In this document: positions 48,344 through 56,808 of the stretch, in pieces
Position numbering within the stretch: position 1 is the first letter of the stretch
Layout: each line of letters opens with the position of its first letter
NCBI GenBank assembly: GCA_040880405.1
Contig: JBBDIM010000110.1
Span: 52,472-116,471, forward strand
DNA length: 64,000 nucleotides
DNA from: JBBDIM01 sp040880405
GTDB lineage: Bacteria > Planctomycetota > Planctomycetia > Pirellulales > Pirellulaceae
Reading direction: 5' to 3'
Notes under the pieces: model-generated
Told to the model about the DNA's origin: nothing
Database searches by the model: none
Seen by the model: the letters and a program-made list of their open reading frames with translations, nothing else
Translations under genes and position numbers: made by a program

Positions 48344-48470
48344 GCCACCTCTGGACATCGCGACCTTCCGCGAAAAGTCACGAGCGCTCACAAACGGTGC
48401 GATATATTCACGCCTGTCAATTCACCGTTGTGGCTCGTTTCCCTTTCTGTCTCTCGAAGGACGGTTTCAA

Positions 48471-48959
48471 ATGCCAGAACTATCTCCCAGCCAGGTTCGC
48501 CAAATTTCGCTCGCCGGTACGATTTCCTGCCCGCCCCAGTTTCCCGACGTGGGCGTTATCAACCTTCAGCTCCGCGCCATCCCTGAGCACTGCGAACAGT
48601 CGCATGGCGGCCACGACTTGATCGAAGTCGTCCACGAGGTCTCTCCTCGGGTCGAGATTTCGCGACAGTTTCTCGTGGAAGGTGTCTTTGCGATGTTCCT
48701 GCCGAAAGATCCCAAAGTGGTCGACTTGGCCCGAGGGGATTGGTACTTCGGCCAGCAAATCAAGGAAAAGCTGGAAGCGGCCCGGCAGAAAAACGAAGCG
48801 GTGATCGGCATCCTTTACACACCGGAGTCGGCATCGACCTTGATGCGGGTTGATGTGGCGATGACCGCGGCGGAATCGGCCCAATACTACCCGCCCCTGT
48901 CCGGCGACCGAAGCCATAACCACTATGCCTTCGCTCAGAACGACAACGAGCACTGCTAA
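48471..48959 (+). CDS. Hypothetical protein
   Basis: 162 residues, soluble, no signal peptide, no recognised domain. It begins MPELSPSQVRQISLAGTISC. Motifs worth noting are the FAMFLPKDPKVVDLARGDWYFG segment and a His/Asn/Tyr-rich tail (SHNHYAFAQNDNEHC). Its composition and third-position GC match real genes of the window. A hairpin (48968-48991) lies nine bases past the stop. Function unknown. Confidence 0.68.
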   Translation: MPELSPSQVRQISLAGTISCPPQFPDVGVINLQLRAIPEHCEQSHGGHDLIEVVHEVSPRVEISRQFLVEGVFAMFLPKDPKVVDLARGDWYFGQQIKEKLEAARQKNEAVIGILYTPESASTLMRVDVAMTAAESAQYYPPLSGDRSHNHYAFAQNDNEHC

Positions 48960-48967
48960 GGTGATTC

Positions 48968-48991
48968 CTGGATCGCGCGCCGGCGATCCAG
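48968..48991 (+). terminator. Hairpin after the 48471 gene
   Basis: CTGGATCGC pairs with GCGATCCAG, 9 bp perfect, without a T-run. Confidence 0.45.
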
Positions 48992-49103
48992 AGCGAGTCG
49001 ATGGCAAGCCAAACAGCGTCTCGGGCCAGAACAAGATCGGCCCGAGATGCCTTCCTATTTGGTTGATTCCAGGTGTTACGAAATTTCAATAAGGTCCCCC
49101 TTG

Positions 49104-50435
49104 ATGCACGCCATTCCGATTGATGTGATCATTCTCTCGCGTGATGAGGGACCGTTGGCCGTTGAGGTGGAACAGGCCCTCCGCGACCAGCGTCAGGTGC
49201 TTATTCGCGTGATTCGTGTCGTGGGCGAACCACGACCTGACGAACGACATCGCTGGCAAACCATTGCACGCGCGCGGAACGAGGGAAAGGATAAGGCAAC
49301 CGCCCCTTGGGTGATGTACCTGGATGACGATGTAGTACTCGGTCCAGACACCCTATTTCAACTGTGGCGAGCCTTAAGCCAGGGATCGAATTTAGCCGCG
49401 ATTGCCGCCAATTACCAAACTTCAGAGAAGCCGCCATTAGGGCATCGGCACATCGCGATGGGGGCCACGCTATTTCGCGCCTCGGCACTGCGGCTAATTC
49501 ATTTCCGCTATGATCCGCGGCAGTGTGAGTGCCAATGCTGCTGCGACGACCTGCGGAAACATGGTTGGGGGATCGACTATCTGCCCCAGGCCACTGCCGT
49601 TCACCTGAAACAACCGAAAGATTCCGACGATTCCGCCACCGCCCCACCACCCAGAGTTCTGACCGCGTTTGATCGCCGCGATGTCTTTCGATTCGAAAAG
49701 CAGTTTCTCGCCACGCTCCGAACGTCGGGAAATCGCTGTGATGTCTCGGCCGTGACGTATGGTCTCTACCCCAGCGAGGTCGCGCGGTTGGCCGCAATGC
49801 CAGGCGTTGAAGTCCATCCCCACTCTGTCGATGGCCGGATGGCCCCGATCCGCCGCCTGGAAGATTTTTCCCGGCTCACGGCGACATTCGACCCTCGGAC
49901 CCCGATTGCCTATTGGGACTGCGCGGATGTCTTTTTTCAGGCTTCGCTGGATCCGCTGTGGAAAGAGGCTCGACGGCGGCCCGACTTGATTCTGGCGGCG
50001 CGTGAACCTAAGAGCTATCCGGACAATCCGGCCATTGAGGAGTGGACGCGGACGATCCATGATCGCCAGGCGCGGCGGAAAGCTTTTGAGTTGTTGAGTC
50101 AAAACCCGTTTCTGAACAGCGGATTCGTGGCCGGACTCGCAGGTCCGATGCACACCTACTTTGCGTCGGCAAGCCGATCGATGTCGGGTCCCGACTTGTC
50201 CGGAACTCTCGACTGGGGGGACCAAACGGCCCTCAACTTTTACTGTCACAGCAATCCTCATCGTTGGCATGAGGTGGAGGCCGGTTGGAACTATTGCGTT
50301 CATGACCGGTATGGCGAGTTTGCCTTGGAGGTGGATGGCAGGGTGAAAAGCCGCAAGGGACTGCCTGTGCATGTGGTCCACGGAAATGCCCGCTCGTTTC
50401 GCCACCTCGCCCTGTCCTACTTAGGTGGCGTCTGA
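49104..50435 (+). CDS. Two-domain glycosyltransferase-like protein
   Basis: 443 residues. The N-terminal part (about 1-190) looks like a GT-A family 2 transferase: IPIDVIILSRDEG start, RNEGKDKATAPWVMYLDDDVVLGP with the DxD-type metal site near residue 75. The second half (about 200-443) resembles a second nucleotide-sugar-binding domain, with YWDCADVFFQASL near 290 and NPFLNSGFVAGLAGP near 355, much like GT8-type proteins and similar in plan to the next gene. Start ATG 49104 is preferred over 49047 since it begins just before the first strand. Probably adds sugars to a cell-surface or secreted glycan; acceptor unknown. Confidence 0.78.
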   Translation: MHAIPIDVIILSRDEGPLAVEVEQALRDQRQVLIRVIRVVGEPRPDERHRWQTIARARNEGKDKATAPWVMYLDDDVVLGPDTLFQLWRALSQGSNLAAIAANYQTSEKPPLGHRHIAMGATLFRASALRLIHFRYDPRQCECQCCCDDLRKHGWGIDYLPQATAVHLKQPKDSDDSATAPPPRVLTAFDRRDVFRFEKQFLATLRTSGNRCDVSAVTYGLYPSEVARLAAMPGVEVHPHSVDGRMAPIRRLEDFSRLTATFDPRTPIAYWDCADVFFQASLDPLWKEARRRPDLILAAREPKSYPDNPAIEEWTRTIHDRQARRKAFELLSQNPFLNSGFVAGLAGPMHTYFASASRSMSGPDLSGTLDWGDQTALNFYCHSNPHRWHEVEAGWNYCVHDRYGEFALEVDGRVKSRKGLPVHVVHGNARSFRHLALSYLGGV

Positions 50436-50482
50436 TCTTTTTCAGGCCCGATTTGAAGAACTCTTGGAGGAGGACTCTACCC

Positions 50483-51115
50483 ATGCGACTGGTCGCGACA
50501 CTCAATCTGGGCAATCTGGACTATGCCCGCCATACGATTTCTTGCTTTCGGGCCTACGCCCATCGAACCGCTGCTGACTTTTGGGAGCTGACTCATTTCC
50601 CTCGCCAGGCCAACTACGGTCGGTCGAATCATTGGATGCAGGTCGACGTCATCAAGACCTTTGCCGCGCAGGACTACTACCGGCAATTGCTTCTGATCGA
50701 CGCCGACATGCTGATGTCGCGTGATTGTCCCGACCTGTTCGCCATATGCCGTGACAAGTGGGGCGTCGCAGTCGATCTAGGCAGGCCGGAGGTGGACGAG
50801 GCCTTTCGCCGACGGTGCGCTCGGCTATACGGCGAAGCTCCCAAGCAAGGACCTTACTTCAACGCGGGCCTGATGATCATCCCGCTGCGTCTGGCACGAC
50901 AAATCGCTCCGACCCTCCGCGGTCCTTTTGAAGATGGTCCGACGGCGGTCAACCAATATCTCAATTTCCGCCTCCTCGATTGCGGCGAACTCCATTGGCT
51001 TTCCACCGACTTCAATTGGTCCGCCCCGCAATTCGAGGAGGCCGCGCGGAGCAAACAGATCATCCATTTCGCTGGTGATCACAAATCATTGATCCCCCGA
51101 TATGCCGAATGGTGA
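50483..51115 (+). CDS. GT8-like glycosyltransferase
   Basis: 210-residue GT-A-fold protein. It begins MRLVATLNLGNLDYARHTIS and has the metal-binding DxD-like LLIDADMLMSRDCP near residue 75 and the GT8-type GPYFNAGLMIIPL near 130, ending with HFAGDHKSLIPR. ATG 50483 is preceded by GGAGGAGG at optimal distance, so the upstream in-frame TTG at 50453 is rejected. It follows the two-domain glycosyltransferase by 47 bp, suggesting one transcript and a shared glycan pathway. Confidence 0.83.
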   Translation: MRLVATLNLGNLDYARHTISCFRAYAHRTAADFWELTHFPRQANYGRSNHWMQVDVIKTFAAQDYYRQLLLIDADMLMSRDCPDLFAICRDKWGVAVDLGRPEVDEAFRRRCARLYGEAPKQGPYFNAGLMIIPLRLARQIAPTLRGPFEDGPTAVNQYLNFRLLDCGELHWLSTDFNWSAPQFEEAARSKQIIHFAGDHKSLIPRYAEW

Positions 51116-51186
51116 GTGAGCGGCGGGGTTTAACCCCGCCGTTCATTGGTTCACAAATCGTTGATCCCTCGATTTGTCGAATGGGG
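51076..51186 (+). repeat. Direct repeat of the GT8-like gene tail
   Basis: The last ~38 bases of the coding region (ATCACAAATCATTGATCCCC..) recur about 72 bp downstream as TTCACAAATCGTTGATCCCT.. and GTCGAATGGGG. The second copy is diverged and not coding. Confidence 0.65.
51121..51141 (+). terminator. Hairpin after the GT8-like gene
   Basis: CGGCGGGG (51121-51128) pairs with CCCCGCCG (51134-51141), 5 bp after the stop; T-run is short. Confidence 0.55.
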
Positions 51187-51350
51187 CACCCCTCCCCCCA
51201 ACCTTATCTGACCCGCTAGCGGCGTTGGGTTGAAGTCACGTCTCAGGCTGAAACCACATGCCATCAAATTGACAACCGATCCAGGCAATCGAGATGGCTG
51301 ACCCGATCCGTTTCTCGGGCAGAACCCCCATTTCTTCGCTTCTAACCGGT

Positions 51351-51367
51351 TTGGCACGGCAGTTGCT
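51351..51367 (+). promoter_or_regulatory. Sigma-54 type promoter of the His-rich secreted protein
   Basis: TTGGCACGGCAGTTGCT has GG (51353-51354) and GC (51365-51366) exactly ten bases apart and matches the -24/-12 consensus. Predicted start about 51378, leaving a 5' leader of about 175 nt before the gene. Confidence 0.78.
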
Positions 51368-51554
51368 TTTTCAATAGCGTCGCAGTCGACAGGGACCATT
51401 CAAAGTTGGGGCTGCCCCATCCACGAGGCCCTGGGGAATTGAAGACAAACGAAAAGCCGTCCAACGGGTCGCCAAAATTGGTGTGAGACCCAGGCGACCT
51501 AGTTGGGCGAGCCAGCCATTGAATCCCCCCCCGGTAACATTGAAGGAGAAGGTC

Positions 51555-51857
51555 ATGAAACGTCTACTGATTGCCATGATGGTTGTGGCGGGAATGTCGC
51601 TGGCCACCAGCTCCGTGATGGCCGACGGCCGCCACCATGGACACCACCGACACCATGGGCATCACGCCCACCATCGGCACCACGGTCACCATCATCACGG
51701 TTACCATCATCACAGGCACCACCGGCACTACTACCCGGCCCCGGTCCGCTACTACGCTCCGGCGTATCCGCGGTACTACGCCCCACCGGTGTATTACCGA
51801 CCCGCTTCTAGCATCGGGATCCATACTCGTGGATTCTCCTTTGGGATTGGGTTTTAG
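51555..51857 (+). CDS. Small secreted His/Tyr-rich protein (paralogue 1 of 3)
   Basis: 100 residues. AAGGAGAAGGT just before ATG 51555 is a strong ribosome-binding site. A signal peptide MKRLLIAMMVVAGMSLATSS ends near residue 24. The mature part begins with a long His-rich stretch (about 25 His in 40 residues, HHGHHRHHGHH-like), continues with Tyr/Pro-rich repeats and ends in GIHTRGFSFGIGF. The C-terminal phrase and the signal peptide are shared with the paralogue at 53058. The His tract could bind metals. Role unknown. A sigma-54 type promoter and a terminator frame it. Confidence 0.85.
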   Translation: MKRLLIAMMVVAGMSLATSSVMADGRHHGHHRHHGHHAHHRHHGHHHHGYHHHRHHRHYYPAPVRYYAPAYPRYYAPPVYYRPASSIGIHTRGFSFGIGF

Positions 51858-51955
51858 GAGTTGAGGCATCCCCCAGCCAGGGTTGAATCGGCTCCGCCGC
51901 CGATGGCCACCTGGGGGTCCGTTTTACAGGCGAAAACGTCCGGAACAGAGAAACG

Positions 51956-52010
51956 AAACGCCCTCAGTCAAACGACCTCGTCGGTTGATCTGGGGGCGTT
52001 TTCTTTTCTT
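51956..52010 (+). terminator. Terminator of paralogue 1
   Basis: AAACGCCCTCAGTCAA faces TTGATCTGGGGGCGTTT, followed by TCTTTTCTT. Confidence 0.8.
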
Positions 52011-52132
52011 GGGCGAGCCGTGGGGCTCAATCGACGCGGCGTCCTGTTTTGGCAACATCCGCATCCACCCGCCCAGCCTTCGCCGTTCGATAACCAGTGT
52101 CTATCAGTGGGCTTAGGAAGATCCGCTTGAAT

Positions 52133-52149
52133 TCGGCACGAGAGCTGCA
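52133..52149 (+). promoter_or_regulatory. Sigma-54 type promoter candidate of paralogue 2
   Basis: TCGGCACGAGAGCTGCA keeps GG (52135-52136) and GC (52147-52148) ten bases apart, with two departures from consensus. Located 63 bp before the gene. Confidence 0.55.
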
Positions 52150-52211
52150 AATGATGGTATTAGAACCACCTTACCCGAATTATTTCTGGCCAAGCGAAAG
52201 GAACAAATCCC

Positions 52212-52520
52212 ATGAGACGCTGTTTGATTGCCTTGGCTATCGTGGCCGGAATGACCATCGCCGCCAATTCCGCGAGGGCCCAAGGCCGCTACTATGGCGG
52301 CCCCGCACGCCCCTTGATCGCGAAAAATCTGCAAGCCCGTTACTATGCCCCACCCGCCGCACGTTACGACAACCGAGGAAGTGCCGCTTCGCAGTATTCG
52401 TATTATCAAGGAAACCGACTCAACTACCGCTCGCCGTATCGCGGCAGCCGGGCCATGTACTTCGATCGAGCCGGCAAGGGACCGTTGACCGGGGCGCTTT
52501 TCAGCGGCACTAGGCCATAG
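52212..52520 (+). CDS. Small secreted Tyr/Arg-rich protein (paralogue 2 of 3)
   Basis: 102 residues. The signal peptide MRRCLIALAIVAGMTIAANS is nearly that of its neighbours, and the mature part starts QGRYYGG like paralogue 3. The rest is rich in Tyr, Arg, Ser and Ala. It lacks the GFSFGIGF end, finishing LTGALFSGTRP, so it is the divergent member. ATG 52212 fits the signal peptide; AAAGGA occurs upstream. Function unknown; envelope or extracellular location is predicted. Confidence 0.8.
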   Translation: MRRCLIALAIVAGMTIAANSARAQGRYYGGPARPLIAKNLQARYYAPPAARYDNRGSAASQYSYYQGNRLNYRSPYRGSRAMYFDRAGKGPLTGALFSGTRP

Positions 52521-52550
52521 AACCAATACCCAGAGACGACATTCTGATTC

Positions 52551-52598
52551 AAACGCCCTCAGTTCAGCGAGATAATTGCTGGGCTGGGGGCGTGTTCG
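52551..52598 (+). terminator. Terminator-like hairpin of paralogue 2
   Basis: AAACGCCCTCAG faces CTGGGGGCGTGTT, the same arm sequences as behind paralogue 1, with a weak T-run. Confidence 0.65.
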
Positions 52599-52888
52599 GT
52601 TTCCGTTTGGCGAGGACCATAACCATAAGGGCTGGCCCGATACCCCCGCGCCGGCGATCGGGATGACAGCGGGTCAATCGCTGTGGCCGACATACGTACA
52701 CGCCCCTCCAGATGCCTATAAATTGTCATAAGTAACTTGACAGAATCTACTTACGTCATCTATTGGCACTCAGTCATCTACCGCCCTGAGACAAATCCGA
52801 TCAATCTGACAGCACCCCGAATCGAGCGAACCGACCTCCATCGCCTTAAAGCTTTGCCTCTTATTGAGTTATGCCACACCCAAGTCGT
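52599..52888. other. Intergenic region ahead of paralogue 3
   Basis: Nothing coding is seen. AT-richer from about 52710. Confidence 0.4.
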
Positions 52889-52905
52889 TTGGCACGGCAA
52901 TTGCC
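52889..52905 (+). promoter_or_regulatory. Sigma-54 type promoter of paralogue 3
   Basis: TTGGCACGGCAATTGCC has GG (52891-52892) and GC (52903-52904) ten bases apart, a full match to the -24/-12 consensus. Predicted leader about 140 nt. Confidence 0.78.
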
Positions 52906-53057
52906 CTTAAATACTCCGTAATCTTCACCAGTTGGGTAAGTCCTAACGCTCTGGTTGGTGGAGAAATTCAATTAATCTAAGCCCGGCACTGGGGTCGTGA
53001 TCGATCCGGTGTAGCGGCACACCTTTCAGTTCCCCCCGGAATGCAAAGGAGACAGAG

Positions 53058-53408
53058 ATGAGACGTATTTTGATTGCAGCCGCTGTGGTTGCGGGCATGA
53101 CGATGGCTACGAGTTCCGCGATGGCCCAGGGACGCTACTATGGCGGCACACGTGGCGTTTATCGGTCCCCGGTGACGGTCCAGGTGGGGCGTCGGCCCTA
53201 TTATCGCAGCTACCGACCCTCGTACAGTAATTATCGAAGTGGCTATTACCGCAGTTCGCGGTACTATAGCCCCCGGTACTACAACTCCCGGTCGTATCGT
53301 GGCCGTAGCTATTACCGCAGCCCCTCGTATTATCGCGGCGGGCGCTACTATAACCGGTCGGGCTTTGGGATCCGGACTCCCGGCTTCTCCTTTGGAATCG
53401 GTTTTTAG
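53058..53408 (+). CDS. Small secreted Tyr/Arg/Ser-rich protein (paralogue 3 of 3)
   Basis: 116 residues with signal peptide MRRILIAAAVVAGMTMATSS ending about residue 24. The mature part is about one quarter Tyr, in SYYRSPSYYRGGRYY-like repeats, with an excess of Arg and Ser, ending GIRTPGFSFGIGF, matching paralogue 1. AAGGAGACAGAG precedes ATG 53058. It might be a structural or crosslinkable surface protein; Tyr-rich low complexity is consistent with that but not proof. Confidence 0.85.
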   Translation: MRRILIAAAVVAGMTMATSSAMAQGRYYGGTRGVYRSPVTVQVGRRPYYRSYRPSYSNYRSGYYRSSRYYSPRYYNSRSYRGRSYYRSPSYYRGGRYYNRSGFGIRTPGFSFGIGF

Positions 53409-53450
53409 CCCCGTGCTGAAATTGAGCCCGCGTAGCGGTGCGTAGGACAA

Positions 53451-53500
53451 AGACGCCCTCGGGCGAAACGATCTTCGGATCGTTTTACCGGGGGTGTTCT
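53451..53500 (+). terminator. Terminator-like hairpin of paralogue 3
   Basis: GACGCCCTCGG.. CGAAACGATC faces GGATCGTTTTACC GGGGGTGTTC, similar in sequence plan to the two preceding hairpins. Confidence 0.7.
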
Positions 53501-53604
53501 CGGTTCTTGCGTGCCCGTTTGACCTCCTTGAGGCCTTGCCGTAGCTCCGGATACATTGAAGAATCCGCGGTTGATCTCCCCTGTCGTCGAAACTTACGGT
53601 CCCC

Positions 53605-54180
53605 ATGCTTCATCTGAAATCCGAGTCGAGCCCTCGCTGGTTGGACCAAGTCCGAGCGGCAACCCCTGAGGTCTTGATCGACCATGCCCACTGCGAGAAA
53701 AAAGCGGCCGGGACCGCCCTCAACTTGATGTTTGCGTATGTTGAGGATGTCGAGTTGTGCCGCGAGATGACCGAAATCGTGCGGGAAGAACTGGAGCATT
53801 TCCACATGGTCCGCGATCTGTTGGACCAGCGGGGAATTCGCCTCACGCGGCTCTCACCCAGCAACTACGGCAAACAGCTCCACATGCTGATTCGTCCGAA
53901 CGAGCCGCAAAGGGCGGTCGACCGGCTGTTGGTCGCCGGACTGATCGAGGCCCGCAGCTGCGAGCGATTTGGCCTGCTCCGCAAGCACCTGGAGGACACC
54001 CAGCTACGGGATTTTTACGATAGCCTGTTCGAATCGGAGGCTCGACACCATGCGGTTTATGTCCGTCTGGCAAAAGCCTACGCCAGCGAAACAGAAGTGA
54101 TGAACCGGCTCGACGAATTGGCAACCGCCGAGGCGGAAATTATCGCCGCCGGAGACGAGAAACCTCGGATGCACAGTTAA
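53605..54180 (+). CDS. miaE: tRNA-(ms2io6A37) hydroxylase
   Basis: Non-haem di-iron hydroxylase acting on ms2i6A37 of tRNA. The ferritin-like four-helix bundle carries the iron-ligand motifs REELEHFHMV near residue 53 and ESEARHHAVY near 145, plus the matching glutamates in HCEKKAAGTALN and GLIEARSCERFG. The 191-residue length fits MiaE. No miaA or miaB in the window. A single ATG at 53605 begins the conserved MLHLKSESSPRW. Confidence 0.92.
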   Translation: MLHLKSESSPRWLDQVRAATPEVLIDHAHCEKKAAGTALNLMFAYVEDVELCREMTEIVREELEHFHMVRDLLDQRGIRLTRLSPSNYGKQLHMLIRPNEPQRAVDRLLVAGLIEARSCERFGLLRKHLEDTQLRDFYDSLFESEARHHAVYVRLAKAYASETEVMNRLDELATAEAEIIAAGDEKPRMHS

Positions 54181-54331
54181 TGGCTAGCGGCTCGTCGCGG
54201 GAACGTCCTCAAAAAGGGTATTCTCCCCGCCAACGTGGGGCGATTTAATCGCCTGACACGATTTGCTACACTGCTTGATTGATTTATTCCCTTCAAACTA
54301 GTTGAAAGCACTGCCTCGGCGGTGATCTCGA

Positions 54332-55045
54332 ATGCAGCCTACGTTAGCGACCCACGACCCTGACACCTTGGAAACACCCCGTCACCCGGCCCTGCAGGGA
54401 CTCGAACGATCCATCGCCGAGTTGCGGGAGGTGGGTGCCTATTTTTTCCAGCGTGGTTGGTCGGTTGGTACCAGCAGCAACTACAGCGTCGTCGATCGGC
54501 GCAGTCCGCTGCAGTTGGTGATCACTGCCAGCGGGATGGACAAGGGGCGGCTCGGCGTCAACGACTTTGTCCGCGTCAATTATGACGGGGCCCAGGTCGA
54601 TGGCGATGGCAACCCGACCATCGATCAGCCCCGAGCCTCGGCCGAGACCTTTTTGCATGTGGTGGCGGCTCGGGATGAAAATGTCGGGGCAGTCTTGCAT
54701 ACCCACTCGGTCTGGGGCACCCTGCTCTCGGATCACTTTGGCGAGGCAGGTGGTTTCAACATCGAAGGGTACGAAATGCTGAAGGGACTCAGCGGCGTCA
54801 AGTCGCATGCCCATACGGAGTGGGTGCCCATTTTCGAAAATACCCAAGATATCCCCAAACTGGCTGAGAAGGTGGACAAACGGCTGCATGACGAAGACCA
54901 ACCCAAGATTCATGGTTACCTAATCCGCAACCACGGCCTATACACCTGGGGCGCGGATCTGGCCGAAGCCCGGCGACACATTGAGATCTTCGAATTTTTG
55001 TTCGAGGTCCTGGGTCGCAAGCTGGCCGCCGGTGGAAATTTATAA
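54332..55045 (+). CDS. mtnB: Methylthioribulose-1-phosphate dehydratase
   Basis: Zn-dependent class II aldolase/adducin-family dehydratase of the methionine salvage pathway. It shows the Zn-ligand pair in GAVLHTHSVWGTLLS near residue 130 and the third His in GYLIRNHGLYTWG near 205, plus the catalytic SGTSSNYS-like segment WSVGTSSNYSVV. 237 residues, typical. First of three salvage genes on the same strand, separated from mtnD by about 84 bp. mtnA, mtnN or mtnP are not in the window. Confidence 0.93.
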   Translation: MQPTLATHDPDTLETPRHPALQGLERSIAELREVGAYFFQRGWSVGTSSNYSVVDRRSPLQLVITASGMDKGRLGVNDFVRVNYDGAQVDGDGNPTIDQPRASAETFLHVVAARDENVGAVLHTHSVWGTLLSDHFGEAGGFNIEGYEMLKGLSGVKSHAHTEWVPIFENTQDIPKLAEKVDKRLHDEDQPKIHGYLIRNHGLYTWGADLAEARRHIEIFEFLFEVLGRKLAAGGNL

Positions 55046-55129
55046 TCGCGGCCGCTAGTTACCCCAGTTTGTTATCCCACTCCCCACCAGCACGGTTCTT
55101 CTCTCCTCAAACGGAAAAAGGTTGGAACA

Positions 55130-55711
55130 ATGGCAAGCGTGTCGATCCCCGCAGAAAACCGGCAAATCACCGATCCCGCTGAGATCCGCGAGTTCCTCAA
55201 ACCGTTCGGCATCTGGTACGAAAAATGGGAGGTCGAGGGTCGGATTGGAGCGGACGCCACGAACGAAGAGATCCTGGAGGCTTACGCCCCGGAGATCGAG
55301 CGGCTCAAGCAAGCGGGCGGCTTTGTCACCGCCGACGTGATCAATGTTTCCCCCGAGACCCCCAACCTCGACGTGATGCTCGCCAAGTTTGACAAAGAGC
55401 ATACCCACGACGAGGATGAAGTTCGGTTTACCGTGGCCGGCAGTGGTGTGTTCCATATCCACCCGGAAAACGGGCCGGTGTTCGCCGTGCAGGTCACCTC
55501 GGGCGATCTGATCAACGTACCGCACGGGATGCGGCACTGGTTCAACCTGTGCGATACCCGGCGGATTCGCTGCATCCGGTTGTTCGAGGACATGTCGGGC
55601 TGGGCGCCGCACTATGTGGGCGAAGCGGTCCATGAGAGCTACTCGCCCCTGTGCTGGGGCCCCGATTATCTTCCCAAGTCGGGCGATATCGACCCGGTCG
55701 TTAAGCTTTAA
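55130..55711 (+). CDS. mtnD: Acireductone dioxygenase
   Basis: Cupin-fold metalloenzyme converting acireductone and oxygen to 2-keto-4-methylthiobutyrate and formate (Fe form). The metal ligands are in [12 protein letters not shown] (two His and Glu, near residue 95) and [10 protein letters not shown] (His near 140). 193 residues. Start ATG 55130 with GGAA upstream. Lies between mtnB and mtnC, as expected for an operon. Confidence 0.96.
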   Translation: MASVSIPAENRQITDPAEIREFLKPFGIWYEKWEVEGRIGADATNEEILEAYAPEIERLKQAGGFVTADVINVSPETPNLDVMLAKFDKEHTHDEDEVRFTVAGSGVFHIHPENGPVFAVQVTSGDLINVPHGMRHWFNLCDTRRIRCIRLFEDMSGWAPHYVGEAVHESYSPLCWGPDYLPKSGDIDPVVKL

Positions 55712-55726
55712 CCAACTCAGACGTAC

Positions 55727-56473
55727 ATGCCCCAGACGGACAAACCTCAGGCTACCCGCGGTATTTTGCTCGACATCGAAGGAACGACCTCGAGCGTCAG
55801 CTTTGTATACGACGTGATGTTTCCCTACGTGCGGAAACATCTCTCCGCGTATCTCCGCCAAAACTGGGCCGAAGACCATTTGGCCCCGGTCCTCGAACAA
55901 ATCGCCAAAGACGCCGGGGCCGATTCCTGGCGAGATTGGACCGCGCAGGACTCCTCCCCCGAGGCTCGGCAGGCTAAAGTCGAGGCCGAGATTAACCGGC
56001 TGATGGATTCCGACATCAAGGCCACCGGGCTCAAGACCCTGCAAGGAATGATCTGGAAATCGGGCTTCGATTCTGGCGAGTTAGTCGCGGATCTGTTCCC
56101 CGATGTCCCCCCTGCCCTCGCCCGGTGGAAGGCGGACGGACTGGATATCCGAATCTACTCGTCCGGCAGCATCGCCGCCCAGAAGCTGTTCTTCAGTCAT
56201 ACCCATCAGGGGGATCTGCTCCCTTACTTCACCGGCCATTACGACACGACCATCGGCTCGAAGAAGGAAGCTACCAGCTTTCGCCGGATCGCCGAGGACT
56301 TCGCCCTCCCGCCGGCAGAAATCCTGTTTGTGAGCGATTTGATCCCGGAACTCGATGCCGCTCGGGAAGCGGGGATGGACACTCGGCTGAGCAATCGGCC
56401 CGGCAATCATCCCCTCGAGTCGGAGAACGGCCACACCGCCATCACCTCGTTCGACCAAATTTCCACGGGCTAG
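55727..56473 (+). CDS. mtnC: Enolase-phosphatase E1
   Basis: Bifunctional HAD enzyme of methionine salvage that enolises and dephosphorylates 2,3-diketo-5-methylthiopentyl-1-phosphate. HAD motif I is ILLDIEGTTSSVSFVYDVMFPY with the DxEGT signature, motif II includes IYSSGSIAAQKLFF, and motif IV is FVSDLIPELDAAREAG. 248 residues. Its start is 15 bp after the mtnD stop, supporting co-transcription. Confidence 0.96.
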   Translation: MPQTDKPQATRGILLDIEGTTSSVSFVYDVMFPYVRKHLSAYLRQNWAEDHLAPVLEQIAKDAGADSWRDWTAQDSSPEARQAKVEAEINRLMDSDIKATGLKTLQGMIWKSGFDSGELVADLFPDVPPALARWKADGLDIRIYSSGSIAAQKLFFSHTHQGDLLPYFTGHYDTTIGSKKEATSFRRIAEDFALPPAEILFVSDLIPELDAAREAGMDTRLSNRPGNHPLESENGHTAITSFDQISTG

Positions 56474-56808
56474 CGACGACAGCGAGTAAGCGTCTTAACC
56501 TCTTACACGCAAGGATTTCGGCGTCATTGCAAGCCGTTTCATTGCCCCGCACGATGCGGCCCCTTATAGTTTGGCGGGCAAACCACCGGCAACGGAAGCA
56601 GCGACCCGCCGGTTTTCAGGATGAATTGATTTAGGCCTCCCCCCTTTTTGGCGGCGGAAGACCTTAGACCTACCTATTTGGCTTTCATTGAGCCACATGG
56701 GCAGGTCGATCTCGCACGGAACGCGACCAGGGACTCGCTCCCCCCGTGAAGCCTATCACGTGACGCCTATTTCGCACGTTAGGATTCCAAGCAAGGGAGT
56801 TTTCAAGG
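56474..56808. other. Intergenic region ahead of a secreted protein
   Basis: 335 bp, no convincing feature recognised. Confidence 0.4.
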
